This document shows, in pieces, positions 1 through 7,438 of a stretch of DNA of 8,709 nucleotides; position 1 is the first letter of the stretch; the number at the start of each line of letters is the position of its first letter. A model generated the notes under the pieces. That model was not told where the DNA came from, did no database searches, and saw nothing but the letters and a program-made list of their open reading frames with translations. Location: the NCBI GenBank assembly GCA_009843625.1, contig VYDD01000378.1:1-8709 (forward strand). The letters are read 5' to 3'. This stretch comes from Gammaproteobacteria bacterium (GTDB lineage Bacteria; Gemmatimonadota; Gemmatimonadetes; Longimicrobiales; Gaopeijiaceae). The translations under genes and the position numbers were made by a program.

Positions 1-54
1 TCAGCGGGACGACGGGGACGGGGAGAGGGACGGGGGAGCACGGGACGGGGGAGA
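1..54 (+). repeat. G-run-rich tandem repeat leader upstream of the TolC-family gene
   Basis: The leader has seven runs of three to five G at 6-8, 14-17, 20-23, 27-29, 32-36, 42-44 and 47-51, with loops of 2-5 bases. The 12-mer GGGACGGGGGAG occurs exactly twice, at 27-38 and 42-53, with a period of 15. The runs are on the coding strand, so both the DNA and the mRNA leader could fold into a G-quadruplex. The last run, GGGGGAG at 47-53, is also the only Shine-Dalgarno-like sequence before the ATG at 55. No promoter is visible here, so the operon promoter or an upstream gene must lie outside the window. The repeat is seen directly; quadruplex formation is inferred. Confidence 0.7.
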
Positions 55-1359
55 ATGGTCACGCAAAGTATGAAGCACTGGCGGCGCTTCTCCGCGCACG
101 CCATCGCCGCGCTCGCCATCGCGGGCACCCTTTCGGCGCAGCAGCCGCTCACGATGGACGAGGCGATCGCGAGATCGCTGCAGGTACACCCGTCAATGGC
201 GCAGGCGCGCGCCGGTCTGGACAACGCTGGTGTGTCGCACCGGGCCGCCTGGGGCGGCTTTCTTCCGACGCTGAGCCTGAGTTCCGGCGCGTCGACCAAC
301 AGCAGCCAGCGGTTCGACCAGGCCACCCAGCGCACCGTTGTGGGCGCGAGCCAGAGCTATAACGCGGGCCTCTCGCTGTCGTACAACCTCTTCAACGGTG
401 GCCAGCGCTTCGCCAACATGGATCGGGCGAGGGCGGACATAGCCGCCGCCGAGGCGGACATGGAGAACCAGCGCTTCGGCGTAATCCTGCAGACCAAGGA
501 TCTGTACTTCGCCGCGTTGCGCCAGGCGGACCTGCTGGAAGTGGCGCAGGCGAGCGTGGAACGGGCCGAGGAGAGCCTGGCCAACACGCGCCGCCGCGCC
601 GAGCTCGGCTCGGGAACGCGCTCCGACACGCTTCGGGCCCGCCTCGAAGTGGCGAACGCCATGCAGGCGGTGCTTCAGGCGCAGGCCGCCACCCGCGCGG
701 CGCGTTTCGCTCTGGGACGTCAGGTGGGGTTGTCCGAGCCCGTCATGCCCGAACTTCCGGACGGTCTCGACCCGAGTCCCCTCGCTCTGAGCGAGCAGGA
801 GATGTTCCTCCTCGCCGAAGAGCGCTCGCCGGCCGTACGCAGCGCCCGTGCGGCCGCGCGAGCCGCCTCCGCAGCCGCCGGTTCCTCCCGGGCCTCGCGG
901 TTTCCGTCGCTCCGCGTCTCGTCCGGCTACAGCTGGGCAAACAGGGAAGTCGCCTTCGACGGCGGGACGACTTCGTGGAATGTTCGCCTCTCCGGCAGCT
1001 ACAACGTGTTCGACGGCTTCAACCGCGACCAGAGCATCGCGCGCGCCGAGAATCAGGAACGCGTCGCCTTCGTACAGGAGGAGGATGCCAGACTTCTGGT
1101 CCGCGCGCAGGTGGATGGAGCGGTGTTCGCGCTGAGGACCTCCGAGCAGGCCATCGCCATCGCCATCGAGGCGAGGGATGTGGCGGAGGAGGACCTCCGG
1201 GTCGTGCAGCAGCGCTTCGATCTCTCCGTTGCGACCATCCTCGACCTGATCACGAGTCAGATCGCCCTCGTGCAGGCGGAATCCGGTCTGGTTACGGCGC
1301 GATACGACTACGCGGTCGCGCGTGCGCAACTGGAGGCGATTCTGGGGAGCGAACTGTGA
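55..1359 (+). CDS. TolC-family outer-membrane efflux channel protein
   Basis: This 434-residue protein has the usual length and layout of the TolC/OEP family, trimeric outer-membrane channels with a periplasmic alpha-helical barrel. A signal peptide covers about residues 6-28 (basic MKHWRR, hydrophobic stretch, likely cleavage after TLSA). The mature protein opens with PLTMDEAIARSL, the typical first helix. Two OEP repeats are visible: beta strands near 70-112 (ending in SLSYNLFNGG) with helices to about 225, then strands near 282-320 (GSYNVFDGF) with helices to the end. The paired helix signatures AELGSGTRSDTLRARLEVA (183-201) and FDLSVATILDLITSQIALVQ (388-407) fit the family. It is the first gene of a pump operon and overlaps the ATPase gene by GTGA. 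The start at 55 is the first in frame; ATG at 70 is an alternative that gives a more conventional signal peptide, but neither has ideal ribosome-binding-site spacing. Confidence 0.93.
   Translation: MVTQSMKHWRRFSAHAIAALAIAGTLSAQQPLTMDEAIARSLQVHPSMAQARAGLDNAGVSHRAAWGGFLPTLSLSSGASTNSSQRFDQATQRTVVGASQSYNAGLSLSYNLFNGGQRFANMDRARADIAAAEADMENQRFGVILQTKDLYFAALRQADLLEVAQASVERAEESLANTRRRAELGSGTRSDTLRARLEVANAMQAVLQAQAATRAARFALGRQVGLSEPVMPELPDGLDPSPLALSEQEMFLLAEERSPAVRSARAAARAASAAAGSSRASRFPSLRVSSGYSWANREVAFDGGTTSWNVRLSGSYNVFDGFNRDQSIARAENQERVAFVQEEDARLLVRAQVDGAVFALRTSEQAIAIAIEARDVAEEDLRVVQQRFDLSVATILDLITSQIALVQAESGLVTARYDYAVARAQLEAILGSEL
1344..1349 (+). promoter_or_regulatory. Ribosome binding site fixing the GTG start of the ATPase gene
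   Basis: GGGGAG lies six bases before GTG at 1356, inside the last codons of the TolC-family gene. It supports the GTG start, although the reading frame stays open further upstream. The GTG overlaps the TGA stop (1357-1359) of the preceding gene, so translation is probably coupled. Confidence 0.75.
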
Positions 1360-2066
1360 GCCGACCTGTTATCCAAACGTCCGGACTGACCAAGCACTAC
1401 GTCCTGGGAGCGGAGACCATCCGCGCCCTTCGCCGCGTCGACCTCGAGATCAACCGGGGCGAGTTCGTCGCCATCATGGGACCCTCGGGCAGCGGCAAAT
1501 CCACCTTCATGAACCTGATCGGCTGCCTGGACACACCGACCCGGGGGCAGTACTGGCTGAACGAGCAGCTCGTGAGCGACCTGAGCGACGATCAGCTCGC
1601 CCACGTCCGCAACCGCGAGATCGGGTTCGTGTTCCAGACCTTCAACCTGCTGCCGCGCGCCACGGCCCTGCACAACGTGGAACTGCCGCTCATCTACGCC
1701 GGCGTGTCCGCCCGCGAGCGGCGCCAGCGGGCCCGCGAGGCACTGGAGACGGTGGGCCTGGGGTTGCGCATGGACCACCGCCCGCCGGAGCTCTCCGGCG
1801 GCCAGCGGCAGCGCGTGGCGGTCGCGCGCGCTCTCGTCAACGGGCCCGCCATCCTGCTGGCCGACGAGCCCACGGGCAACCTGGACTCCACCACCAGCGA
1901 GGAGATCATGTCGGTCTTCGTGGACCTCCACCGGCAGGGGCAGACCATCCTCGTGGTCACGCACGAGCACGACATCGCGCAGTACGCGCAGCGCCAGATT
2001 CATCTGCTCGACGGCCTGGTCGCGCGCGACTTCCTGAACGAGCCGATGGTGGCGGCGACTGTTTGA
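1356..2066 (+). CDS. ABC transporter ATP-binding protein, MacB/LolD/FtsE class
   Basis: This 236-residue stand-alone nucleotide-binding domain powers the FtsX-type permease encoded two genes downstream. All motifs are intact: Walker A GPSGSGKST (42-50), Q-loop FQTFNLLP (Q94), signature LSGGQRQR (146-153), Walker B ILLADEP with the catalytic Glu (166-172, E171), D-loop NLDS (175-178) and the switch His in VVTHEHD (H203). The MNLIGCLDTPT stretch after Walker A and the length are typical of the MacB/LolD subfamily, which drives mechanotransmission-type pumps rather than classical alternating-access transporters (family knowledge). It starts at GTG within the stop of the TolC-family gene. In E. 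coli MacB this domain is fused to the permease; here it is a separate gene. LolD is the main alternative, but the adaptor and TolC partners favour an efflux pump. The substrate cannot be predicted. Confidence 0.96.
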   Translation: MSRPVIQTSGLTKHYVLGAETIRALRRVDLEINRGEFVAIMGPSGSGKSTFMNLIGCLDTPTRGQYWLNEQLVSDLSDDQLAHVRNREIGFVFQTFNLLPRATALHNVELPLIYAGVSARERRQRAREALETVGLGLRMDHRPPELSGGQRQRVAVARALVNGPAILLADEPTGNLDSTTSEEIMSVFVDLHRQGQTILVVTHEHDIAQYAQRQIHLLDGLVARDFLNEPMVAATV

Positions 2067-2081
2067 GCAATGACACCTCAG

Positions 2082-2094
2082 CCTGCGAAGCAGG
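2082..2094 (+). promoter_or_regulatory. Compact intercistronic hairpin with GAA loop
   Basis: CCTGC-GAA-GCAGG is a perfect five-base-pair stem with a three-base loop, in the 44-base gap between the ATPase stop and the adaptor start. Its core, GCGAAGC, matches the mini-hairpin known to be unusually stable as single-stranded DNA. No T-tract follows, so it does not look like an intrinsic terminator. It could affect mRNA processing or the relative expression of the two genes, but no function is shown. Confidence 0.4.
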
Positions 2095-2110
2095 ATTCTC
2101 TGGAGAGGAA

Positions 2111-3772
2111 ATGAACGTGAGCACCAAGGCACTGACGAACGGAGGCGTAAGGCTTCTCGCACTGCTGGCTGTGGCGGCCTGCAACGGCGCCGACACGGTG
2201 GAAGAAGCGCCCGGCCTCACGACGATGCCGGCCCTGCGCGACGACCTGCGCCTGGTGGCCGAAGCGACCGGCCTGATGGAGCCCGTGCGCACCGTGGAGG
2301 TCAAGTCCAAGGCCTCGGGTGAGATTCTGCGCCTGCATGTGGACACCGGGGACGAGCTCGAGCCGGGTGCGCTGCTCGCGGAGATCGATCCGCGCGACGT
2401 GCGCAACGACTTCAACCAGACGGAAGCCGACCTGAACGTGGCGCGGGCGCGGGTGGAGATTTCAACCGCCCAGCTGGAGCGCTCCCGCCTGCTCCTCGAA
2501 TCCGGCGTGATCACCGAGCAGGAACACGAGTCGGCCAACCTGGACTTCGCGAACGCGCAGGCAAACCTGGTCAAGGCCACCACGAGCATGGAACTGGCCG
2601 AGCTTCGCCTGAGCGACGTGACCATTCGCGCGCCCATGGCCGGCACCATCATCCAGAAGAACGTCGAGGAGGGGCAGGTCATCCAGTCCGCGTCGCAGAA
2701 CGTATCCGGCGGCACGACCCTCTTCATGATGGCGAACCTGGCCGAGATGCAGGTGCGCACACTGGTGGACGAGACCGATGTCGGGCAGATCTCGGCCGAC
2801 CTGACCGCAACGGTGACGGTGGAAGCATTCCCGGGGCGCACCTTCGCGGGAATCGTCGACAAGATCGAACCGCAGGCCGAGGTCCAGCAGAACGTGACCA
2901 TGTTCGCGGTGATCGTGATGATCGATAACCGTGGCGGCCTGCTCAAGCCCGGCATGAACGCGGAGGTGGAGATCCTCGTCGCCGAGCGGCCGAACGCCCT
3001 GCTCATCCCCAACAACGCGCTCGTCCAGTTCCAGGAGATGGCGCCGGCGGCGATGGTGCTCGGGATGGATCCGGACGCGATCGAGATGGACCGGTCCGTG
3101 TTTGCGGACCTTCGCGCCTCATTGCCGGGCAGCTCCGGCGCGCCTGGCGGGTTCATGGCGGCGCCGGATGGAGCCCCCGGGCGAATGACGGCGGGCCAGA
3201 GGCCGATGGGCGGGATGGACGGAAACGCCCGCCTGCAGGAGCTTCGCGATCAGTTGGCGAGCGGGGAAATCTCGCGCGAGCAGATGCGCGAGCAGATGAT
3301 GCAGGCCCGCGCGGAGAACGGCGGCGGTCCCGAAGCGGCTGTGAACGGAGACCCTGGAGCGGGCGCTGACGCCGGTGCTGGAATGGGTGCTGGCAGGCGC
3401 TTGGGCGCCGGGGCCGGCAACGGTGCCGGAATGATGGGAATGGGCCCCGCCGCGGGCCAGGGGATGATGGATCCCACGGGCGCCGGCGTCGGCGGGTTTG
3501 CCGGCCGCCGCGAGCAGGAGGGCGCGCCCCGCCCGGCGATCACGTTCGTGATCTCCCCGGATGGCACCATCGAGCCCCGCCCCATCCTGATCGGCGTGAA
3601 CGACTGGGACAACACCGAAGTGCTGGTCGGGCTCGAAGAGGGGGAAGAGGTGGCGCTCATTGGCGCGGCCCAGCTTCAGGCGCAGCAGCAGGAGTTCATC
3701 GACCGGATGCGCGAGCGGATGGGCGGCGGAAGCCCGTTCGGAGGGGGTACCCCGCGCGGCGGAAGGCGCTGA
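2111..3772 (+). CDS. Periplasmic adaptor lipoprotein of a MacAB-TolC-type pump (HlyD/RND-MFP family)
   Basis: The protein has 553 residues, against about 370-400 for E. coli MacA. It should bridge the inner-membrane permease and the TolC-family channel. The start at ATG 2111 has GGAG at 2102-2105 within GGAGAGGA. A lipobox VAAC puts the lipidated Cys at residue 24. Domains in order: first lipoyl half about 62-95, alpha-hairpin about 97-168, second lipoyl half with RAPMAGTI (173-180), beta-barrel about 210-290, and membrane-proximal domain split into about 291-307 and 476-520. The hairpin tip RSRLLLESGVIT aligns with the AcrA R-L-S TolC-docking motif as R124, L128 and T135. Between the two halves of the membrane-proximal domain lies a Met/Gly/Ala-rich insertion, listed separately, and the C-terminal tail (531-553) is also Met/Gly/Arg-rich. 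Asn at lipoprotein position +2 would not give inner-membrane retention under the E. coli rule. Confidence 0.93.
   Translation: MNVSTKALTNGGVRLLALLAVAACNGADTVEEAPGLTTMPALRDDLRLVAEATGLMEPVRTVEVKSKASGEILRLHVDTGDELEPGALLAEIDPRDVRNDFNQTEADLNVARARVEISTAQLERSRLLLESGVITEQEHESANLDFANAQANLVKATTSMELAELRLSDVTIRAPMAGTIIQKNVEEGQVIQSASQNVSGGTTLFMMANLAEMQVRTLVDETDVGQISADLTATVTVEAFPGRTFAGIVDKIEPQAEVQQNVTMFAVIVMIDNRGGLLKPGMNAEVEILVAERPNALLIPNNALVQFQEMAPAAMVLGMDPDAIEMDRSVFADLRASLPGSSGAPGGFMAAPDGAPGRMTAGQRPMGGMDGNARLQELRDQLASGEISREQMREQMMQARAENGGGPEAAVNGDPGAGADAGAGMGAGRRLGAGAGNGAGMMGMGPAAGQGMMDPTGAGVGGFAGRREQEGAPRPAITFVISPDGTIEPRPILIGVNDWDNTEVLVGLEEGEEVALIGAAQLQAQQQEFIDRMRERMGGGSPFGGGTPRGGRR
3032..3529 (+). other. 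Met/Gly/Ala-rich insertion in the adaptor's membrane-proximal domain
   Basis: Residues about 308-473 interrupt the domain between LLIPNNALV and ITFVISPDG, where MacA/AcrA-type adaptors normally have only a short loop. I count 17 Met, no Cys and no His in this span. It has three parts: a short mixed segment (308-340), a helical segment at about 373-400 with REQMREQMMQ, and a low-complexity Gly/Ala/Met stretch (415-465). The reading frame stays intact and both flanks are recognisable, so this is an insertion and not a frameshift. Disorder, metal binding or interaction with the permease are possible roles, all inferred. Confidence 0.75.
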
Positions 3773-3791
3773 CGCAGCCCGGAGATCCGAA

Positions 3792-5012
<1,221 letters not shown>

Positions 5013-5016
5013 GGCG

Positions 5017-5035
5017 GGGGGCGCCAGGGGCTCCC
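5017..5035 (+). terminator. Weak hairpin at the convergent gene junction
   Basis: The 22-base gap between the permease stop (5010-5012) and the PDZ gene stop (5035-5037 on the minus strand) contains an arm GGGGGC (5017-5022) that can pair with GCTCCC (5030-5035) through five Watson-Crick pairs and one G-U pair, with a seven-base loop. No T-tract follows on either strand, and on the minus strand the wobble becomes an A-C mismatch. Its role as a terminator is only a guess based on position. Confidence 0.2.
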
Positions 5036-6126
5036 TACTGTCGCGGCAGAATGACCACCAGGGTCGTGTCGCCGCGCACCACCTGCATCTCCGGGCGGCC
5101 CCGGCGGATCAGCCGCCCCAGCCGGATGCGGAATTCCATCAGGCTGCTCGCCGGCTCTCCGCCAATGCTCACGATCACGTCCTCGGGTGCCAGGCCGGCG
5201 CGGTGGGCGGGACTGCCCTCCACGACCTGCACGACCCGAAGCCTGCTTCCCCCAATGCCGGCCGAAGCGTCCGGTTCCACCACCTCGAGTTCGGCTCCCG
5301 CTACGAAACGGTCGCCGAGCAGGTAGGGAGACCGGAAGCGAACGCCCGGGGGCGGGCCCCCGGGGCCTCTGCGTCCGCCGAAGCCACTGCCGTCGATGGT
5401 GATGCGCCCGCGCGCGGGCGACACCCTGCGGCCTCCGCGCTCGTCCGGCCCGGTTTCGTCGACCGTAATCCGTACGCGTGCCGGGGGAGGACCGCCCGGC
5501 GGCCGGGGCCCGAAACGCTGGGAGCGCATCGCCTCACGGGCCCGCACCATCATTTCCTGTACCCGCTCCATCACCTCCGCGGCCGCTTCCAGTTCGCCGG
5601 TGGGCTCGGCCTGCTCGACCATGGCCCTGCGGACGGCCTCCATGTCGGTCCGAATTCTCGCCCAGGTCGTATCGGCCATGAGCGAGTCCACCATGCGCAG
5701 GATCTGCAGGCGCGCCGAGTCGACGCGCGCGGTGAATTCCTCCATCGTGGCCGGATCCATGGGATCGGGCCGCGTTCCGGCGACCACGCGCAGGGTGCGT
5801 TCCCGGTTTGCGCGCAGCAGGGTGAGTTCGACGGGAAGCCCGGGGCGAAGGCGCTCGCCAAGCTCGACCAGGGCTTCTGGCGAGACGTCGGCCCCATCCA
5901 GACGGACCAGGAGATCGAACGGACGCACCCCCGCCCGGTCGGCGGGACTTCCGCGGTCCACCCGCACGATCATCACGCGGGTGGAACCGTCGGGCTGCGC
6001 GCGGCCTTCGACCTGGATGCCGATCCAGCCACCCTCAGCCGCCTGGACCCGCGTCTGAGCCTCCGCGCCCGCGGCTAACAGCGAAAGCAGCAGGAGCAAG
6101 GCTCCGGAAGCGCCGAAACGGAGCAT
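5035..6126 (-). CDS. Exported protein with two PDZ domains, third gene of the sigma/anti-sigma operon
   Basis: The protein has 363 residues. A signal peptide covers residues 1-23 (hydrophobic run ALLLLLSLLAAG, cleavage after AEA), so it should be periplasmic. PDZ1 covers about 34-115, with the carboxylate-loop-like GWIGIQV, then RGSPADRAGVRPFDLLVRLDG. A predicted helical, charged region follows at about 121-203, then a Pro/Gly/Arg-rich linker at about 204-263, then PDZ2 at about 268-360 with VVEGSPAHRAGLAPEDVIVSIGG. No trypsin-like, S41 or site-2 protease domain is present, so it is not DegS, HtrA, CtpA or RseP. Its ATG follows the anti-sigma stop after a single base and has no clear ribosome binding site, which implies coupled translation. 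PDZ domains usually bind exposed C-termini. A role in sensing misfolded envelope proteins or modulating the anti-sigma factor is inferred from context. Confidence 0.87.
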   Translation of the reverse strand: MLRFGASGALLLLLSLLAAGAEAQTRVQAAEGGWIGIQVEGRAQPDGSTRVMIVRVDRGSPADRAGVRPFDLLVRLDGADVSPEALVELGERLRPGLPVELTLLRANRERTLRVVAGTRPDPMDPATMEEFTARVDSARLQILRMVDSLMADTTWARIRTDMEAVRRAMVEQAEPTGELEAAAEVMERVQEMMVRAREAMRSQRFGPRPPGGPPPARVRITVDETGPDERGGRRVSPARGRITIDGSGFGGRRGPGGPPPGVRFRSPYLLGDRFVAGAELEVVEPDASAGIGGSRLRVVQVVEGSPAHRAGLAPEDVIVSIGGEPASSLMEFRIRLGRLIRRGRPEMQVVRGDTTLVVILPRQ

Positions 6127-6127
6127 G

Positions 6128-6832
6128 CTAGTACCGATCGGCGGAGGCGAAGAGCGCGTTCAACGCCGCTTCGCGCTCCGCTACCGCGCTGACCAGGAAC
6201 CCGTTCAGGAACGGATCGTCGGGAGCTTCCTGAACGGCCGCCTGTCCCATGGCTACCATCGCGTCGATGACCGCAAGACGACGGGGATCCATGGGTGTCT
6301 CGGCCTCGGGACCGCGGGTCAGCGCCCGATACCGCAGCATCGCGTCCCGGTAGTTCTGTTCCGCGAGATGCAGGACCTGGGCCGCCTCCTCGGGAGTTGC
6401 GGCCTCCTCGATGGAGAGTTCGGCCGGGGACACCCCGCCCGCCGTCATCTCGCCCGCTGCAACTTGTCCGCCACCTGTCTGCAGACCCCATTCCGCCGGC
6501 GCCAGCACCGCCCCGGAGAGACCTCCCGCAAGGAAGAGCACCAGCGCGGCGGCGGCCTGCATCCAGCCGCGCCTGCGGTCGATCAGGCGGATCACCGCAT
6601 CAGCCGGATTGCTTCCGCGCAGGAGTCCCTCGCGTTCCAGCCGTGCCTCCAGCGCCGGCCAGTCTCCGGGCGCCGGCCGCAGGTCCGGCAGCGACCCCAG
6701 CGTCTCCGTCTGCTCGCGCAGCCGCTCCAGCTCCCGGGAGCAGTCCGGGCAGCGCGCCAGGTGCCGCCTCTCGCTCCTGAAGGGTGTCTCGTCAACCAGG
6801 CGAGCCAGAGCTTCCAGACTCAGATGCTCCAT
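6128..6832 (-). CDS. Membrane-anchored zinc-binding anti-sigma factor (ZAS type)
   Basis: This 234-residue protein is the probable antagonist of the ECF sigma factor encoded just upstream. The cytoplasmic N-terminus has the ZAS motif HX3CX2C at H24, C28 and C31 (RHLARCPDCSREL), followed by a charged helix. A single transmembrane segment lies at about 90-112 after RRRGW. The periplasmic domain, about 113-234, is helical, with LAEQNYRDAMLRY (156-168) and LAVIDAMVAMGQAAVQEAPDDPFLNGFL (186-213 as a whole), a pattern I recall from other anti-sigma C-terminal domains. The chosen ATG at 6832 has AGGAG eight bases upstream, overlaps the sigma stop by 13 bases, and begins MEHLSLEAL, as such proteins often do. 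An in-frame ATG at 6880 would add 16 residues without family resemblance. What signal releases the sigma factor is unknown. Confidence 0.89.
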   Translation of the reverse strand: MEHLSLEALARLVDETPFRSERRHLARCPDCSRELERLREQTETLGSLPDLRPAPGDWPALEARLEREGLLRGSNPADAVIRLIDRRRGWMQAAAALVLFLAGGLSGAVLAPAEWGLQTGGGQVAAGEMTAGGVSPAELSIEEAATPEEAAQVLHLAEQNYRDAMLRYRALTRGPEAETPMDPRRLAVIDAMVAMGQAAVQEAPDDPFLNGFLVSAVAEREAALNALFASADRY

Positions 6833-7380
6833 GCTTCTCGCTCCTGTTCGTGTCGGGGTTCGTGAACCGAACCCAGCCATTGTCTCATTTTCGCCCGCGC
6901 CTTGAAGAGCTGCGACTTGGATGTTCCCGCCGTCACGCCCAACATCTCACCGATGTCCTGATGCGTGTAGCCCTCCACGTCGTGAAGGATCAGCACGCGC
7001 CGCATCCCCTCCGGGAGCCGGTCCATTGCCCGTTCCAGCCGCTGCGCCAGGAGAGGGTCCCCCGGCGAGTACCGCACCGGAACGGTATCCGGGATCGGCA
7101 CCTCGCGGTCCTGCCGGGTGCTCTCCCGGCGCCTCGACTGCAGCGCCGCGTTGACCGCGATGCGGTGCAGCCAGGTCGAGAACTTCGATTCGCCGCGGAA
7201 CGTCGGCAATGCCCGGATGACGCGAATCCAGGTCTCCTGGGCGTAATCCTGAGCAGTGTGGTCGTCTCCCGCGATTCTGCGCACCACGGCATACACGCGG
7301 GGGCTGTAGCGGTCGTACAGCGACCGCACCGCCCGAGCGTCACCTTCGCTCGCCCTGCGGATCAGCCGGGATTCGTTCAT
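6820..7380 (-). CDS. ECF (group 4) RNA polymerase sigma factor, RpoE/SigW-like
   Basis: This 186-residue protein should direct RNA polymerase to an alternative promoter set. Region sigma-2 spans about 5-80: LIRRASEGDARAVRSLYDRYSPRVY, then region 2.2 HTAQDYAQETW (41-51) and 2.3-2.4 FRGESKFSTWLHRIAVNA (61-78). A variable linker covers about 81-112. Sigma-4 covers about 115-169, with RLPEGMRRVLILHDVEGY and the helix-turn-helix THQDIGEMLGVTAGTSKSQL. There is no SnoaL-like or other C-terminal extension, so control is expected through the anti-sigma factor. The frame is open to ATG 7569, but I chose ATG 7380: the family alignment begins there, and the extra N-terminal sequence looks non-coding and includes a candidate promoter. 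ATG 7440 is the other alternative. The Shine-Dalgarno sequence at 7380 is weak (GGATGAAGGG abuts the ATG). Confidence 0.92.
   Translation of the reverse strand: MNESRLIRRASEGDARAVRSLYDRYSPRVYAVVRRIAGDDHTAQDYAQETWIRVIRALPTFRGESKFSTWLHRIAVNAALQSRRRESTRQDREVPIPDTVPVRYSPGDPLLAQRLERAMDRLPEGMRRVLILHDVEGYTHQDIGEMLGVTAGTSKSQLFKARAKMRQWLGSVHEPRHEQEREAWSI
6841..6845 (-). promoter_or_regulatory. Ribosome binding site deciding the anti-sigma start
   Basis: On the minus strand this reads AGGAG, eight bases before the ATG at 6832. It lies inside the 3' end of the sigma gene and favours 6832 over the in-frame ATG at 6880. Confidence 0.7.
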
Positions 7381-7438
7381 CCCTTCATCCGTCGGTACCC
7401 GCTCGTCGCGAAGCGCGAATGTCCTCTGTGCTCGACTC

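Noticed and set aside
193..1329. Open frame of 378 codons antisense to the TolC-family gene
   Set aside because: The translation is Arg/Gly/His-rich without domain signatures, and the plus-strand TolC protein is unmistakable. Long antisense open frames are expected at this GC content.
975..1355. Upstream extension of the ATPase reading frame
   Set aside because: The extension is Arg/Gly-rich and lies in another frame of the TolC gene. The family alignment begins right after GTG 1356, which has a good GGGGAG ribosome binding site.
1322..2110. Upstream extension of the adaptor reading frame
   Set aside because: It overlaps the whole ATPase gene in another frame with Arg/Pro/Gly-rich sequence. 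The signal peptide and lipobox directly follow ATG 2111.
1957..3156. Open frame of 399 codons antisense to the ATPase/adaptor genes
   Set aside because: The product is Ser/Arg-rich low-complexity sequence lying opposite conserved HlyD-family codons. No recognisable motif and no ribosome binding site.
5203..6078. Several plus-strand open frames opposite the dual-PDZ gene
   Set aside because: They lack domain signatures and are Arg/Pro/Gly-rich, while the minus-strand frame shows a signal peptide and two clear PDZ domains.
5035..6126. Dual-PDZ protein as a DegS/HtrA or RseP-type protease
   Set aside because: No GNSGG serine motif with a His/Asp triad, no HEXXH, and no multiple membrane segments. 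Only the signal peptide, PDZ domains, helical region and linker are present.
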